Origin: Actinomycetota bacterium
Lineage (GTDB): Bacteria; Actinomycetota; Geothermincolia; Geothermincolales; RBG-13-55-18
Assembly: GCA_014360685.1 (NCBI GenBank)
Contig: JACIXB010000017.1
Coordinates: 1 to 64,000 of the forward strand
Direction of reading: 5' to 3'
DNA: 64,000 bases
Shown here: one piece after another, positions 16,668 to 25,377 of the stretch
Numbering within the stretch: the first letter of the stretch is position 1
How the letters are laid out: every line of letters begins with the position of its first letter
Position numbers and translations under genes: made by a program
Notes under the pieces: model-generated
The model's database searches: none
What the model was told of the DNA's origin: nothing
The model's input: the letters and a program-made list of their open reading frames with translations, nothing else

Positions 16668-17435
16668 TTAATCGGATTCCAATATGGCCACCGGCCGGCA
16701 AAGGCCGGCGCTCCCGCCCACGAGCTTTATGGGGAAGCAGGCTACTTTAAAGCCATGGGGAACGGGTATGAGGTCCAGGTTGGCAAGTTTTTCTATGTGG
16801 CAATATTCCCTCTCCCTCCCCACGTAATGCGCCGCCCAGATGCAGGAGGGATCGGCTGTCCGCTGGAACTCCTCCCTGATGGCCCAAAAGGGTCGGTCCC
16901 ATCCCCAGGCGTCGATGCCCATGACCCTTATGCCCCTGTCCAATAGCCATAACGTCGATTCCCTCCCCATGCCGCAGCCGGCGTCAAAATATTCCTTCGT
17001 CCCCCAAAGCTTATCCGCTCCCGTCTGAATGAGCACTATATCTCCCGCCTTGAGCTCGTAGCCCAACTTTGCGAGAGCCACCTCGAGGTCGGCCGCCCTT
17101 ATTTCAGATCCTCGTTCCTTCCATCTCATATCCAACACCACGCCGTCCCCGAAAAACCATTCCAGCGGCATCTCGTCTATGCTCCTTGCCTTCTTCCCCT
17201 CGGATACGGGAGCATAATGCCACGGCGCGTCAACGTGGGTTCCGGCGTGCGCATGTATCTCCAGGCGGTCGTTAGCCCATGCCAGTCCCCCAGGAAGGTC
17301 CTCCGCCGAGCAGCCGAAGAAACGGCAAGCCATCTCCACGCTCTGGCTGTGATCTTCGTGAACCACTCGAATGGGAAGCGGCTCGCTCGGGCTGTCTTCA
17401 AGGGGGAGGCTGAGGTCTATTATTCTGACCGGCAT
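16668..17435 (-). CDS. Cyclase/kynurenine-formamidase-like metal hydrolase
   Basis: 255 aa, PF04199-type. HAHAGTHVDAPWHYAP near residue 65 contains the H-x-G-T-H-x-D-x-P-x-H metal-binding signature. Later segments (LIQTGADKLWG, MGIDAWGWDRP) fit the family. Known members hydrolyse amides or lactones such as N-formylkynurenine. In this operon it may open or deformylate the imported compound before the BKACE step; that is inferred from position only. It follows the regulator gene by 57 bases. Confidence 0.85.
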   Translation of the reverse strand: MPVRIIDLSLPLEDSPSEPLPIRVVHEDHSQSVEMACRFFGCSAEDLPGGLAWANDRLEIHAHAGTHVDAPWHYAPVSEGKKARSIDEMPLEWFFGDGVVLDMRWKERGSEIRAADLEVALAKLGYELKAGDIVLIQTGADKLWGTKEYFDAGCGMGRESTLWLLDRGIRVMGIDAWGWDRPFWAIREEFQRTADPSCIWAAHYVGREREYCHIEKLANLDLIPVPHGFKVACFPIKLVGGSAGLCRPVAILESD

Positions 17436-17492
17436 GTCATTCTCCTCTTTACTAGGCGTTCAGCGAGGGAAATCGATCCCCTCCGGAGGCTT

Positions 17493-18284
17493 TCATATCT
17501 CCACCAGGCCTTCCAGTTTTTTTCCGTATTTGGCGAACATCGCATCGCCGAAATCCTTCAACGCGCGATTAATGTAGATGTCGTGCCTGATATAACTCAC
17601 GACCATCCGGGTTACGCCCTTGTTTCTCGTCCAGTAGGCTTCCCAGTCCTTGCCCGGGATCTGGCGCATAAACAATGAAACCTCGTCGTCGCAGGCCATG
17701 GTCAATTCCGAACCGTGCCTGGTGTAAAGAGCAGGCACTTGGATGTGTCGATATATCTTTCCCAGGTTGAGAATGGGCTCGGAAAACTGCATGCTGATGA
17801 TGGAAACGCCTTTCCTTTCCGCCTGGCGCAGAGATTTCTCCAGATCCAAACCCTGCTCAGGCCAGAAGCTTATGAGTATTTCCCTCTCCGCGGCTTCGAT
17901 GAGCTCGTTTGCCTTGGCGATGCAGGAGGTATAGGTGCGCAATAACCAAACCAGGCTTTCCGACTGGTCTTCCTGCAAATATTCCTTGTAAGAAAGCAGG
18001 GTTTTCTTCCTCTCCAGGAATTCGCTTTCCTTCATCTTGATGAATTCTTCTATGGGTAGAGGATGATATATCTTGGGGTTGGAACCCACGGGGTTGACAA
18101 GTCCCTTTTGGGTCAAGCGGTCCATGGTCTCGTATACTTTCGGTCCGGGAATTCCGGAGTTCTTGCTGATCTCGTATGCGTTTGCCGGACCGTTGGTCAG
18201 AAGGGTTAGATAGGCTTTGGCCTCATACTTGGTGAAGCCGAAATCGTGAACAACTTTTTCCAGGTACTCCAACTTTTTAACCAT
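17493..18284 (-). CDS. TrmB-type transcriptional regulator
   Basis: 263 aa. The N-terminal winged helix reads FGFTKYEAKAYLTLLTNGPA then AYEISKNSGIPGPKVYETMD and RLTQKGLVN, a close fit to TrmB/SMC-like regulators. A short helical linker (ERKKTLLSYKEYLQED) leads to a C-terminal effector region of about 150 aa containing EREILISFWPEQG, like the phospholipase D-like sensing domain of TrmB proteins. It is the first gene of the Liv/BKACE cluster, and a palindrome lies about 30-50 bases upstream, so self-regulation and control of the operon are likely. TrmB members can repress or activate. Confidence 0.88.
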   Translation of the reverse strand: MVKKLEYLEKVVHDFGFTKYEAKAYLTLLTNGPANAYEISKNSGIPGPKVYETMDRLTQKGLVNPVGSNPKIYHPLPIEEFIKMKESEFLERKKTLLSYKEYLQEDQSESLVWLLRTYTSCIAKANELIEAAEREILISFWPEQGLDLEKSLRQAERKGVSIISMQFSEPILNLGKIYRHIQVPALYTRHGSELTMACDDEVSLFMRQIPGKDWEAYWTRNKGVTRMVVSYIRHDIYINRALKDFGDAMFAKYGKKLEGLVEI

Positions 18285-18314
18285 CTCTTACCCAGACAAA
18301 ATAATCACTACTAA

Positions 18315-18358
18315 AGTTGTTAGTATATTAACTACTATAAGAGTTATTATTTTGTCAA
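18315..18358 (-). promoter_or_regulatory. Promoter region and palindromic operator candidate of the TrmB/Liv operon
   Basis: A TTGACA -35-like box lies at 18353-18358 on the minus strand. Downstream, at 18315-18336, sits an imperfect palindrome, AGTTGTTAGTATATTAACTA plus CT, matching its reverse complement at 18 of 22 positions. A clear -10 box is not evident; the palindrome occupies the expected -10/+1 area, as a repressor site would. The area is strongly AT-rich against the surrounding sequence. Confidence 0.55.
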
Positions 18359-18446
18359 GCCGTGTGTCAATTGATCCGCATCAGCCCGTGGTGTTTATTC
18401 TGCCCCTGCGCCGGGCGTGTGATGTCCAAGCCATAATGGGATAAGG

Positions 18447-18555
18447 GATGACGACGATCCCTTGGGCCTGTGGCTGGAGAAACATTGACTACTCGATCGA
18501 GCAGTTGGGCAAGCTCAAGGTAACGACGGTCCCTTGGGCCCGTGGCTGGAGAAGC
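18447..18555. CRISPR. Degenerate repeat-spacer-repeat unit, possible CRISPR relic
   Basis: Two 37-nt repeats (18447-18483 and 18519-18555) differ at five positions, all transitions, and are separated by 35 nt. Repeat and spacer sizes fit CRISPR. Repeat 1 ends GGAGAAAC, so its reverse complement begins GTTTC, as many repeats do. There is no third repeat, no leader recognised and no cas gene in the window. An ordinary duplicated segment remains possible, since the 72-nt period is a multiple of three. Confidence 0.35.
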
Positions 18556-18655
18556 GTATACTACGTCACAGCGGTGCATGTTTTCGAGCCGTTCGCGGGA
18601 ACGGAGCCGGGCGGAAGGGACTTTCCGGGGATGACGGGGAAGGGAGGTAAGGCAA

Positions 18656-19840
18656 ATGGGGGACGAGGTGTACGTGAGGCTGCGTGAGCACCTGGACCGG
18701 CTTCCGGCGGGTTTCCCCCCGGAGAGCGGGGGGCTGGACGCGGAATACCTCAAGCGGATGTTCACTCCCGAGGAGGCCGAGGTGGAGCTCGCCGTGAGGC
18801 CGGTGCCCGAGCCGGCCTCGGCTATCGCCCGCCGCTGCGGGAAGGACAGGGAGGAGACGGAGAGGATACTCGAGGGGATGGCGCGCAAGGGGCTGGTCCT
18901 CCCCGTGCCCGCCGGCAGGAGCAGGCTGTACATGGCCCTCCAGTACATGACCGGCTTCGGGGAGCAGGTATTGGCCTTCGGCTTGGACGGAGAGGGGGCG
19001 CGACTGTGCCTGGACTACCACCGGAGGTCGGGGTTCATGGCCGGTTTCGCGGACCAGAGACAGATGCGCGTGGTCCCGGTGAGGGAGGCGGTGGAAAACC
19101 TTCCCAGGGTGGCCCCCTACGACCGGATGCGGGAGGTGGTGGCTTCCCAGAAGGTCATAGCCCTCACCCCCTGCCCCTGCCGGGTATCCAACCGTAAGGC
19201 GGGCGTGGACTGCGGGCATCCCGTGGACACCGAGCTGAGCTTCGGGTTCGTGGCCGAGTGGCGCATCGCCAACGGCTTCGGGAGAGAGATCAGCCGCGAG
19301 GAGGCCCTCCGCGTCATGGAGGAGGCGGAGAAGGCCGGGCTCCTCCTGGCTCCCACCAACACCAGGGAGCCCATCGGGATGTGCATGTGCGCCGCCTGCT
19401 GCTGCCACTGGATCCAGGGCCTGAAGCTGCACGAGAGGCCGGCGGATCACGTGCAGACCTCCTTCCAGGCGCGGATAGACCCCGAGGCCTGCACGGCCTG
19501 CGGCACCTGCCTGGAGCGTTGCCACATGGAGGCCATCGCGGAGAGGGAAGGATACGTGGAGGTGGACGCCGGGCGTTGCATAGGCTGCGGCCTCTGCGTG
19601 CCCGTCTGCCCGGAGGACGCCGTTTCCCTGTTGCCCAGGGAGGGGGCGGACAAGCCCTCCCCCACCTATTTGGGCATGTTCGCCAGGGTGGCCGGGGAAC
19701 GCGGCCTTCCCCTGGGGAAGATGGAGAAGGTCATGAACCTCGCCCCGCTTCCCCTCTTCATGGGAACGTGGAAGGCCCTGCACAGGCTGCGCCTCGCGGG
19801 CCCGGTTATCAACTTCATGGAGAGGCGGGGAATGATCTAA
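18656..19840 (+). CDS. Winged-helix plus multi-cluster Fe-S (ferredoxin-type) protein
   Basis: 394 aa. The N-terminal 90 residues look like a small winged-helix region (ASAIARRCGKDREETERILE, then GLVLPVPAG). A central Cys-rich part has VIALTPCPCR near 170 and MCMCAACCCHW near 243. The C-terminal part has two 4Fe-4S ferredoxin motifs, CTACGTCLERCHMEAI near 280 and CIGCGLCVPVCPEDAV near 312. It probably passes electrons in a soluble or membrane-associated redox complex; its partner is not in the window. AGGGAGG lies upstream of the ATG. It is transcribed alone. Confidence 0.75.
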   Translation: MGDEVYVRLREHLDRLPAGFPPESGGLDAEYLKRMFTPEEAEVELAVRPVPEPASAIARRCGKDREETERILEGMARKGLVLPVPAGRSRLYMALQYMTGFGEQVLAFGLDGEGARLCLDYHRRSGFMAGFADQRQMRVVPVREAVENLPRVAPYDRMREVVASQKVIALTPCPCRVSNRKAGVDCGHPVDTELSFGFVAEWRIANGFGREISREEALRVMEEAEKAGLLLAPTNTREPIGMCMCAACCCHWIQGLKLHERPADHVQTSFQARIDPEACTACGTCLERCHMEAIAEREGYVEVDAGRCIGCGLCVPVCPEDAVSLLPREGADKPSPTYLGMFARVAGERGLPLGKMEKVMNLAPLPLFMGTWKALHRLRLAGPVINFMERRGMI

Positions 19841-19848
19841 GTCTAAGG

Positions 19849-20146
19849 GGGTCATATCTTCAGTTTTCGGCGTGAGTTCAGGACCCTACCGGCTCATGGA
19901 CGCCACTGGGGCGGGATGAGAAAGCCGGGATCGGATCCGTGTCCAACCCGTGAGGCCGGTGCTCCCTCCTTCGCCGGGCCGCCCGGCGAAGGCTTCGGTT
20001 CACGCCATGAAGGCTTCGGGTCACGCTGTAGCGTTTCAAATCACGATGACATGGCGGAAACCGCGCCGAGTGGACATGTCGGCTATCCTTCCCGTCCTCT
20101 CCGCCTGCGCCATCTCGAAGAAGGCCGCGTGGACGACCGCCTTGCG
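19849..20146. repeat. 298-bp direct repeat, copy A
   Basis: It aligns without gaps to 24165-24462. Most differences fall in one block of about 30 nt around 20024-20054, and the rest is nearly identical. The 3' half, read on the minus strand, still encodes the end of the ARPP-1-like protein (KAVVHAAFFE and AQAERTGRIADMSTRR), so copy A is a fragment of the same locus. An internal tandem GAAGGCTTCGG unit occurs in both copies. No other gene is present between 19841 and 20181. Confidence 0.9.
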
Positions 20147-20181
20147 GCGGACGGGGGCTAACCTCACGATTTTCCTGGGCC

Positions 20182-21096
20182 TCATCTCCAGTCCGCCGTC
20201 CCCTGCGGTGCAGCGGCAGGAGTGGCGGCGGAAGATGCGGGAAGCTTGGGGGCTTCCCCTCGCGAAGCGATGTTCATAGCGGAACCGGCTACCCCGATAA
20301 GGGAGAAAAGGAGGACGAGGATAATGCCAACCCCCAAACCGGCACCGGGCTGCCTCAGGAAAGAGGTGAGGTTCACCAGGGAAACCGCCAGTGCGAGCAG
20401 GGAGAGGATCAGCCCCACCGTGGCGGTTTTCCTGTTACCGAGCACGAGGTTGATGAGGCCGGTGATCGCCAGCATACCGCCGATTACCAGGAAAGTCAGG
20501 CCGGTGAACACGGGATAATCTTCCAGGTGGACGAAAAACGGCGTGCCGATGTCTCCTCCACCGGAGACGGCCATGTTTCCGATACGGAACCACTCCCACC
20601 CGGTGAGGGAACGGCCGGGACCGCTGCTGTAGGCCAGGAAAACGCTAAGCAGTATCACCAACCCGCCCAGGAGTTGCGCCAGAGAGCCCAAAACGAACAC
20701 GGGAGTCCTTTTCGCCGCGGCCCGGAAGGGTGTCCGGGCGGGCACGAATCGGGCGGAAGGCGGCAGGGAAGGCGCCGTTACCTCGGGGCTCGTGGGTGGC
20801 GTGGACCCGGGGATGCTCACCGTCGGGGTATAAGCCGGTTCCGCCACCGTTGGTTCCGCGGTGGCTCCGCTTCCCGTCTCCACGGGCGCTCCCTCACGTG
20901 TGGGGGGAAAGCTCGCAACTTCCGGAGGGGGAGTTCCGCTGACCTCCCCCGGGGTCATCCGGGCAGTTTCCGCAGTACCCACGATGGCCTTTTCACCCTC
21001 GTGACATTCCGCCAGGGGGGTCCCGCAGCGGACGCAGAAACGGTCCGTCGGTTTGCAGGCGAACCCGCATTTCTGACAGTATTTCATGGATTCCAT
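20182..21096 (-). CDS. Zinc-ribbon membrane protein
   Basis: 304 aa. The N-terminus MKYCQKCGFACKPTDRFCVR and CGTPL form a double-CxxC zinc ribbon. A Pro/Thr-rich stretch (about 35-125) follows, then about four membrane spans (VFVLGSLAQLLGGLVILLSV and later GLTFLVIGGMLAITGLI, VGLILSLLALAVSL, GVGIILVLLFSLIGVAGSA). Function unknown; this layout recurs in actinobacterial membrane sensors. It lies 15 bases downstream of the HEAT-repeat gene, probably one operon. Confidence 0.75.
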   Translation of the reverse strand: MESMKYCQKCGFACKPTDRFCVRCGTPLAECHEGEKAIVGTAETARMTPGEVSGTPPPEVASFPPTREGAPVETGSGATAEPTVAEPAYTPTVSIPGSTPPTSPEVTAPSLPPSARFVPARTPFRAAAKRTPVFVLGSLAQLLGGLVILLSVFLAYSSGPGRSLTGWEWFRIGNMAVSGGGDIGTPFFVHLEDYPVFTGLTFLVIGGMLAITGLINLVLGNRKTATVGLILSLLALAVSLVNLTSFLRQPGAGLGVGIILVLLFSLIGVAGSAMNIASRGEAPKLPASSAATPAAAPQGTADWR

Positions 21097-21111
21097 CTTT
21101 TTCCTCCCCCG

Positions 21112-22314
21112 TCAACGAGTGCCCCACAAAGGCCCTGAATATTCGCCCATTCCCGTTACCACGATGTAGCCGTGGCGTGAGCCCCATGCCCTGGCCGCCT
21201 GGTCGAGAAGGTCGCACCCGCAGTTGAGATAGTCCTCGCCCATGGACACGTTGCCGTAGGCGTTGAGGGCGTCGATCAGGTAGTACTCGGAGCCCCGTAT
21301 CCCCAGCTCGATAAAGGTCTTGTAGTGCACGCTGACGTGTTTCACGGCTCCGTTCCAATCCCTTCTCTTCAGGTAATTCACCATGTGCGCCAGGACGTCT
21401 CCGCCTTCGCCGAGGTGGATTTCGAAGAGGGGGATGCAGGCGGCTCCCCTGATCGCCTGATCGTCCTTGTGTATATCTATATGCGCCTCCAGGTATTTCA
21501 GCGCCGGCCTTCCGACCAAGGTGAGGATGGATTCGGCGGTGGCGGTTCGAGGGCCTCCCAGGAAATCGAGCAGGAGCGGCGCCGAAGGCTCCCCCACGGC
21601 CGCGATGGCCCTCTTCAGCATCTCGACCCTGGCGGCGTCCTTGGTGTCGTCCAGCTTGCGGAGTTCGTCGACCAGCATCTGCGCCGCCCTTGCGTTACCG
21701 AAGGCGTCCAGGCACCCGATTATCGCCTCGGTGAGCTCGTTTTCCTCCTGCTCCTCGAGAAGGGCCTGTACCAGGGGCTCCGCGCAGCTTTCGTCGCCCG
21801 CTTTCTTGAGCGCGACGGCGGCGGCTGCTCTTACCTCACGCGAGGGGTCCCTCGTAACGACATCCAGGAGAAAATCGGCAAGCCCTTCCCTGGGAGCATA
21901 TTCCATACACTTCATGGCCTTTTCGCGCGTCGCGTCGTCACCGTTTTTATAAATATTCTCCAAGGACTTGGATATCACGGTGAGGCTGTCGCGAGCTTTC
22001 TCGTTTTCCCCTGACGCCTCTTCGACTTTCTTGATCAGGGAGTCATCGAGCCGGTAGGCGATGTTTTTTGCCGCCGCCTTCCGGTAATAGTCGTTACTCT
22101 CCTGGCAGGATATCTCGCACAATTTGTCGGGCCGCGGTTCTCCGCCCATGGTCATGGACACCCCGACCAGGGAAGCCAGCATCAACGCCGCAAGGACGGG
22201 GATGCCCTTTTTGGCCAGCTTTTTCCCTACCTCGCCCCGGGCTTCGCCGATGGAAATGAGGATCATGATGGAGAGGAAGAAAAGGAAGGAAAGCACGAGC
22301 AAAAACCAGGCCAT
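21112..22314 (-). CDS. Membrane-anchored HEAT-repeat protein
   Basis: 400 aa. Two hydrophobic N-terminal segments (FLLVLSFLFFLSIMILISIG and GIPVLAALMLASLVGVSM) precede a soluble part. From about 120 to 320 there are helical repeats of about 35-40 residues (for example REVRAAAAVALKKAGDESCA), typical of HEAT/PBS-lyase repeats that mediate protein contacts. The C-terminal part (DWNGAVKHVSVHYKTFIELG) ends in GYIVVTGMGEYSGPLWGTR and is unrecognised. AAGGGGGATGTGAT precedes the start. Probable partner of the zinc-ribbon membrane protein that follows. Confidence 0.75.
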   Translation of the reverse strand: MAWFLLVLSFLFFLSIMILISIGEARGEVGKKLAKKGIPVLAALMLASLVGVSMTMGGEPRPDKLCEISCQESNDYYRKAAAKNIAYRLDDSLIKKVEEASGENEKARDSLTVISKSLENIYKNGDDATREKAMKCMEYAPREGLADFLLDVVTRDPSREVRAAAAVALKKAGDESCAEPLVQALLEEQEENELTEAIIGCLDAFGNARAAQMLVDELRKLDDTKDAARVEMLKRAIAAVGEPSAPLLLDFLGGPRTATAESILTLVGRPALKYLEAHIDIHKDDQAIRGAACIPLFEIHLGEGGDVLAHMVNYLKRRDWNGAVKHVSVHYKTFIELGIRGSEYYLIDALNAYGNVSMGEDYLNCGCDLLDQAARAWGSRHGYIVVTGMGEYSGPLWGTR

Positions 22315-22476
22315 ATCACATCCCCCTTTCCGGAAACGCTTGTAAGGAAGGATGGCGCGTAGGACGCGTATTTTTTCTACTTAACAATTTTCCACCACCC
22401 CTTAACCGTCCATTACTCCCATTGCCGCTTTTCGACTAAGGAAGCGCTTGAGTGTGAGTGAATTAGTGATTCCAAA

Positions 22477-22496
22477 ATATTTATATTTATAAATAT
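22477..22496. promoter_or_regulatory. AT-rich perfect inverted repeat upstream of the HEAT gene
   Basis: ATATTTATA-TT-TATAAATAT has nine-base arms and a two-base centre. It lies in an AT-rich island (22460-22500) between the HEAT gene and the IS256 element. It could be an operator or a weak cruciform; no gene is seen between 22315 and 22642. Confidence 0.35.
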
Positions 22497-22642
22497 CTGC
22501 CCTTAAAAGGAGAGCACAAAAAGGGCCTTGGGGATACACCGATCACCGGCCAGCTTCTTGTGCCGCAAATTTATCTATTATTTCCGGACGTCTGTTCTTG
22601 GACCACCTGGTCCATCGCTTTCCAGGATAAGGGGAAGGCCAC

Positions 22643-24115
22643 GTCCCGTCAAGTGGTGTATTAAGCCCCATCGAGCCATCCTTTCTTCGATGGCATCCTA
22701 ACCGGCTGCCGGCACGAGCTCCTTCACCTCCTTCTCTGATGTCTCGATAGCGTTCCCGTCGATCTTTTTCATCCTGGCTTTGGCGAGCGATTCCAGGCTC
22801 ATGTACCGGCGGCAGACCATCCATTCGTCGTGCTGTTCGGCAAGCACAGTGCCCACCAGCCGTATCACCGATGCCCGGTTGGGGAAGATGCCCACCACGT
22901 CGGTGCGCCTGCGCACCTCGCGGTTGAGACGCTCCAGGGGGTTGTTGGACCAGATCTGACGCCAGTGCGCCTTAGGGTAGGCGGCGAAGGCTAAGATATC
23001 GTCGCGGGCCTCCGCGAGCATCTCCGCCGCCTCCGGGAAGCGCGCCTCCAGCTGCTTTACCACCGCCTGGTGCTGAGCATACACGCTCCTGTCGTCCGGC
23101 TGGGCGAAGATGGTGCGCACGCAGGTGGCGACCAAGTCCTGGGAGGCCTTGGGGACCTTGCAGAGGAGGTTGCGGGCGAAATGGGTGCGGCAGCGCTGCC
23201 AGCCGGCCCCCGGCAGGCATGCGGCGATGGCGTCCACCAGGCCGGGATGGGCGCCCGCGATGACCAAAGATACCCCCGTAAGCCCTCGGGCCACCAGTCC
23301 CCTCAAGAAAGCGGTCCACCCCGCCCCGTCCTCTGTGGTCACGAGATCCACTCCCAGCACCTCGCGGTGCCCCTCGGCGTTCACCGCGATGGCGATGACG
23401 CAGGATACGTTGACCACCCTGCCGCCTTCTCTCACCTTCTGGGTCAGCGCATCCAGCCACAGGTAGGTATAGGGGCCTGAAGTCAGAGGACGGTTGCGAA
23501 AGGCCTCTACCATCTCATCCAGGGCCTTGGCCATGCGGGACACCTGGGAGCGGGATATGCCCTCGATCCCCAGGGCCTTTACCAGCTTGTCCACCCGGCG
23601 GGTGGAGACGCCGGCCAGCCAGGCATCGGCCACCACGCAGACGAGAGCCTTCTCAGCCCGCCTACGGGGCTCAAGCAGCCAGGCGGGATAGTAGCTACCC
23701 TGCCTGAGCTTGGGGATCTCAAGGTCAATGGTCCCCACCCGCGTGTCCCAGGGCCGTTGACGATGGCCATTGCGCGAGTTCACTCGCTCGTCGCTCCTCT
23801 CCCGGTACTCCGCCCCGCAGATGGAAGATACCTCTGCATCCATGAGCATCTGCGCCATCAACCTCATCATTTCTCTCAGAAGGTCAGTATCTGCTTCCTA
23901 CAGTTGCTTGCGCAGCCACTCCAATAGGTTCATAGTAGTGTTGACCATCGTGCTTCTCCCTTCTCTTCGTTACTTCCTTGAGAAAAGGATGGCACGGTGG
24001 TCGCTCTGTTTCCAGGGGTTTCCGCGAGGGCGCGGCCAGGGAATTCCGTTCCGCCTACGACTCCACTCCATTCCCTGGCCTTTCTTCCCTTCCTTCATAC
24101 ACCACTAGAGTGGAC
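22643..24115. mobile_element. IS256-family insertion sequence
   Basis: Inverted ends are visible. The 23 bases at 22643-22665 match the reverse complement of 24093-24115 at 19 positions, sharing AGTGGTGTAT. The single transposase gene lies between them on the minus strand. No target duplication is obvious in the flanking bases. It lies about 50 bp left of the 298-bp repeat copy B. Confidence 0.8.
22698..23948 (-). pseudogene. IS256-family transposase, interrupted and missing a catalytic Asp
   Basis: The full frame opens at ATG 23948 with MVNTTMNLLEWLRKQL, then meets TAG at 23898-23900, and continues EADTDLLREMMRLMAQML. The body (390 aa from the internal ATG at 23870) is otherwise intact: the first Asp in LWLDALTQKV and the Glu in LERLNREVRRRTDVVGIFPN are present. 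The second Asp, normally in a (S/A)DAHxGL motif, is Gly here (VIAGAHPGL, codon at 23253-23255). With stop and substitution together, this copy should not transpose by itself. Confidence 0.88.
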
Positions 24116-24164
24116 TCTAACTAAGGGGAACATTTAAAAATATTTTACGAAAGAAAAGCGGATA

Positions 24165-24462
24165 GGGTCACGTCTTCAGTTTTCGGCGCGAGTTCAGGAC
24201 CCTACCGGCTCATGGACGCCACCGGGGCGGGATGAGAAAGCCGGGATCGGATCCGTGTCCAACCCGTGAGGCCGGCGCTCCCTCCATCGCCGGGCCGCCC
24301 GGCGAAGGCTTCGGGTCACGCCATGAAGGCTTCGGGTCACACCATGATATTTCTTTCCACGGTGCCGCGGCGGAAGCCGCGCCGGGTGGACATGTCGGCT
24401 ATCCTTCCCGTCCTCTCCGCCTGCGCCGTCTCGAAGAAGGCCGCGTGGACGACCGCCTTGCG
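24165..24462. repeat. 298-bp direct repeat, copy B
   Basis: Pairs with 19849-20146, same orientation, about 4.3 kb apart. It covers the 3' end of the ARPP-1-like pseudogene and its downstream flank. The intervening DNA holds two intact genes and the IS256 element, so recombination between copies would delete all of them. Confidence 0.9.
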
Positions 24463-25377
24463 ATAAACAAGGGCGTATCCCACCATGCCTTTCCCCAAAA
24501 AGCGGTAGTCCCATCCCAGGCCCACGGACCGGTACTTCCTCTCCTCGCAGTTCAAGGCGCGGGAGAGGAAATTTTTGACTTTCCCTGCGGTGGGCTTGAG
24601 AGCCTTTTCCCCCTGGGAGAGAAAGGCCTCCATGGCATAGCTTTTGAGCAGCTTGGGATGGAGTACCCGATAAGCCGGGGCCCTGGAGAGCACGTCCATC
24701 CCCACCGCCTTGCCGTTGATGAGCACCAGTAGTCCCCGCTGCCCTCTCTGGCAGGGGAAGGCCTCCAGGTACTACTGGAGCTCCTTGCCCCGTGCCTGGA
24801 AGACGTCGCGCATGGCCCGGGTGGGAGAATGGACCCCGGCCTTTTTCGCCAGGCGGTCTATCTCCTCCCACACTCGGCCCTAGTCGGAACGGAATTCCGT
24901 GTACGCCTCGAGATTCTCGGCCGCCGCGCGCGCTTTCATGCTCCGGGCGGAATGGGCCATGATGTTACCGGAGTCCTCGAAGTGGTGGGTCTCGTAATGC
25001 CAGCGTCCGGCCTCGGTACAGCTCACCGGTATGACCAGCGAGGACTTGGCGGGTACCAGGATGCTGGTGTTGAGAACCCGGTTCTGCTTGGCCCCGGCCA
25101 GTTCCTCTCCGTCCAGGAGGAGCACCGGTTTATCCCCCCGGTTCTCCACCTTAAGTTCGGGGACGCTTCCCCCCTCGTCTACCTCACCCACCCGAAGGAC
25201 TCCCTCCTCCAGGGCCTCCTTGAGGGTCAGGTAGATCGGACCTCTCTTGGTGGTGGAGAAAAGAGGAACGACCCCCATATTCTCGAAGACCTGAAGGTCC
25301 CCCAACGCGAGGGAGGCCATGTAGTCCATGGTCAAGCCCGCCAAAAGGTTCTGACCGTAGAAGGGATGCGGCATCAT
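24337..25377 (-). pseudogene. ARPP-1-domain protein gene with two in-frame TAG codons
   Basis: A single frame runs from ATG 25377 to the TGA at 24337 but contains TAG at 24880-24882 and at 24772-24774. The conserved text continues through both: EAYTEFRSD, stop, GRVWEEIDRLAKKAGVHSPT, then GKELQ, stop, YLEAFPCQRGQ and LINGKAVGMDVLSRAPAYR. This matches the ARPP-1 family (about 300 aa, function poorly known). The stops probably replace Gln (CAG) and Glu (GAG). TAG ends several intact genes here, so decay is likelier than recoding. The start overlaps the TetR stop (ATGA). Confidence 0.75.

Noticed and set aside
23948-24337. In-frame TAG codons in the ARPP-1 gene (two) and the IS256 transposase (one) as pyrrolysine or general amber recoding
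   Set aside because: TAG is the normal stop of several intact genes here (ends at 30036-30038, 35022-35024, 44162-44164 and 46268-46270), no pyl genes are seen, and both genes show other signs of decay.
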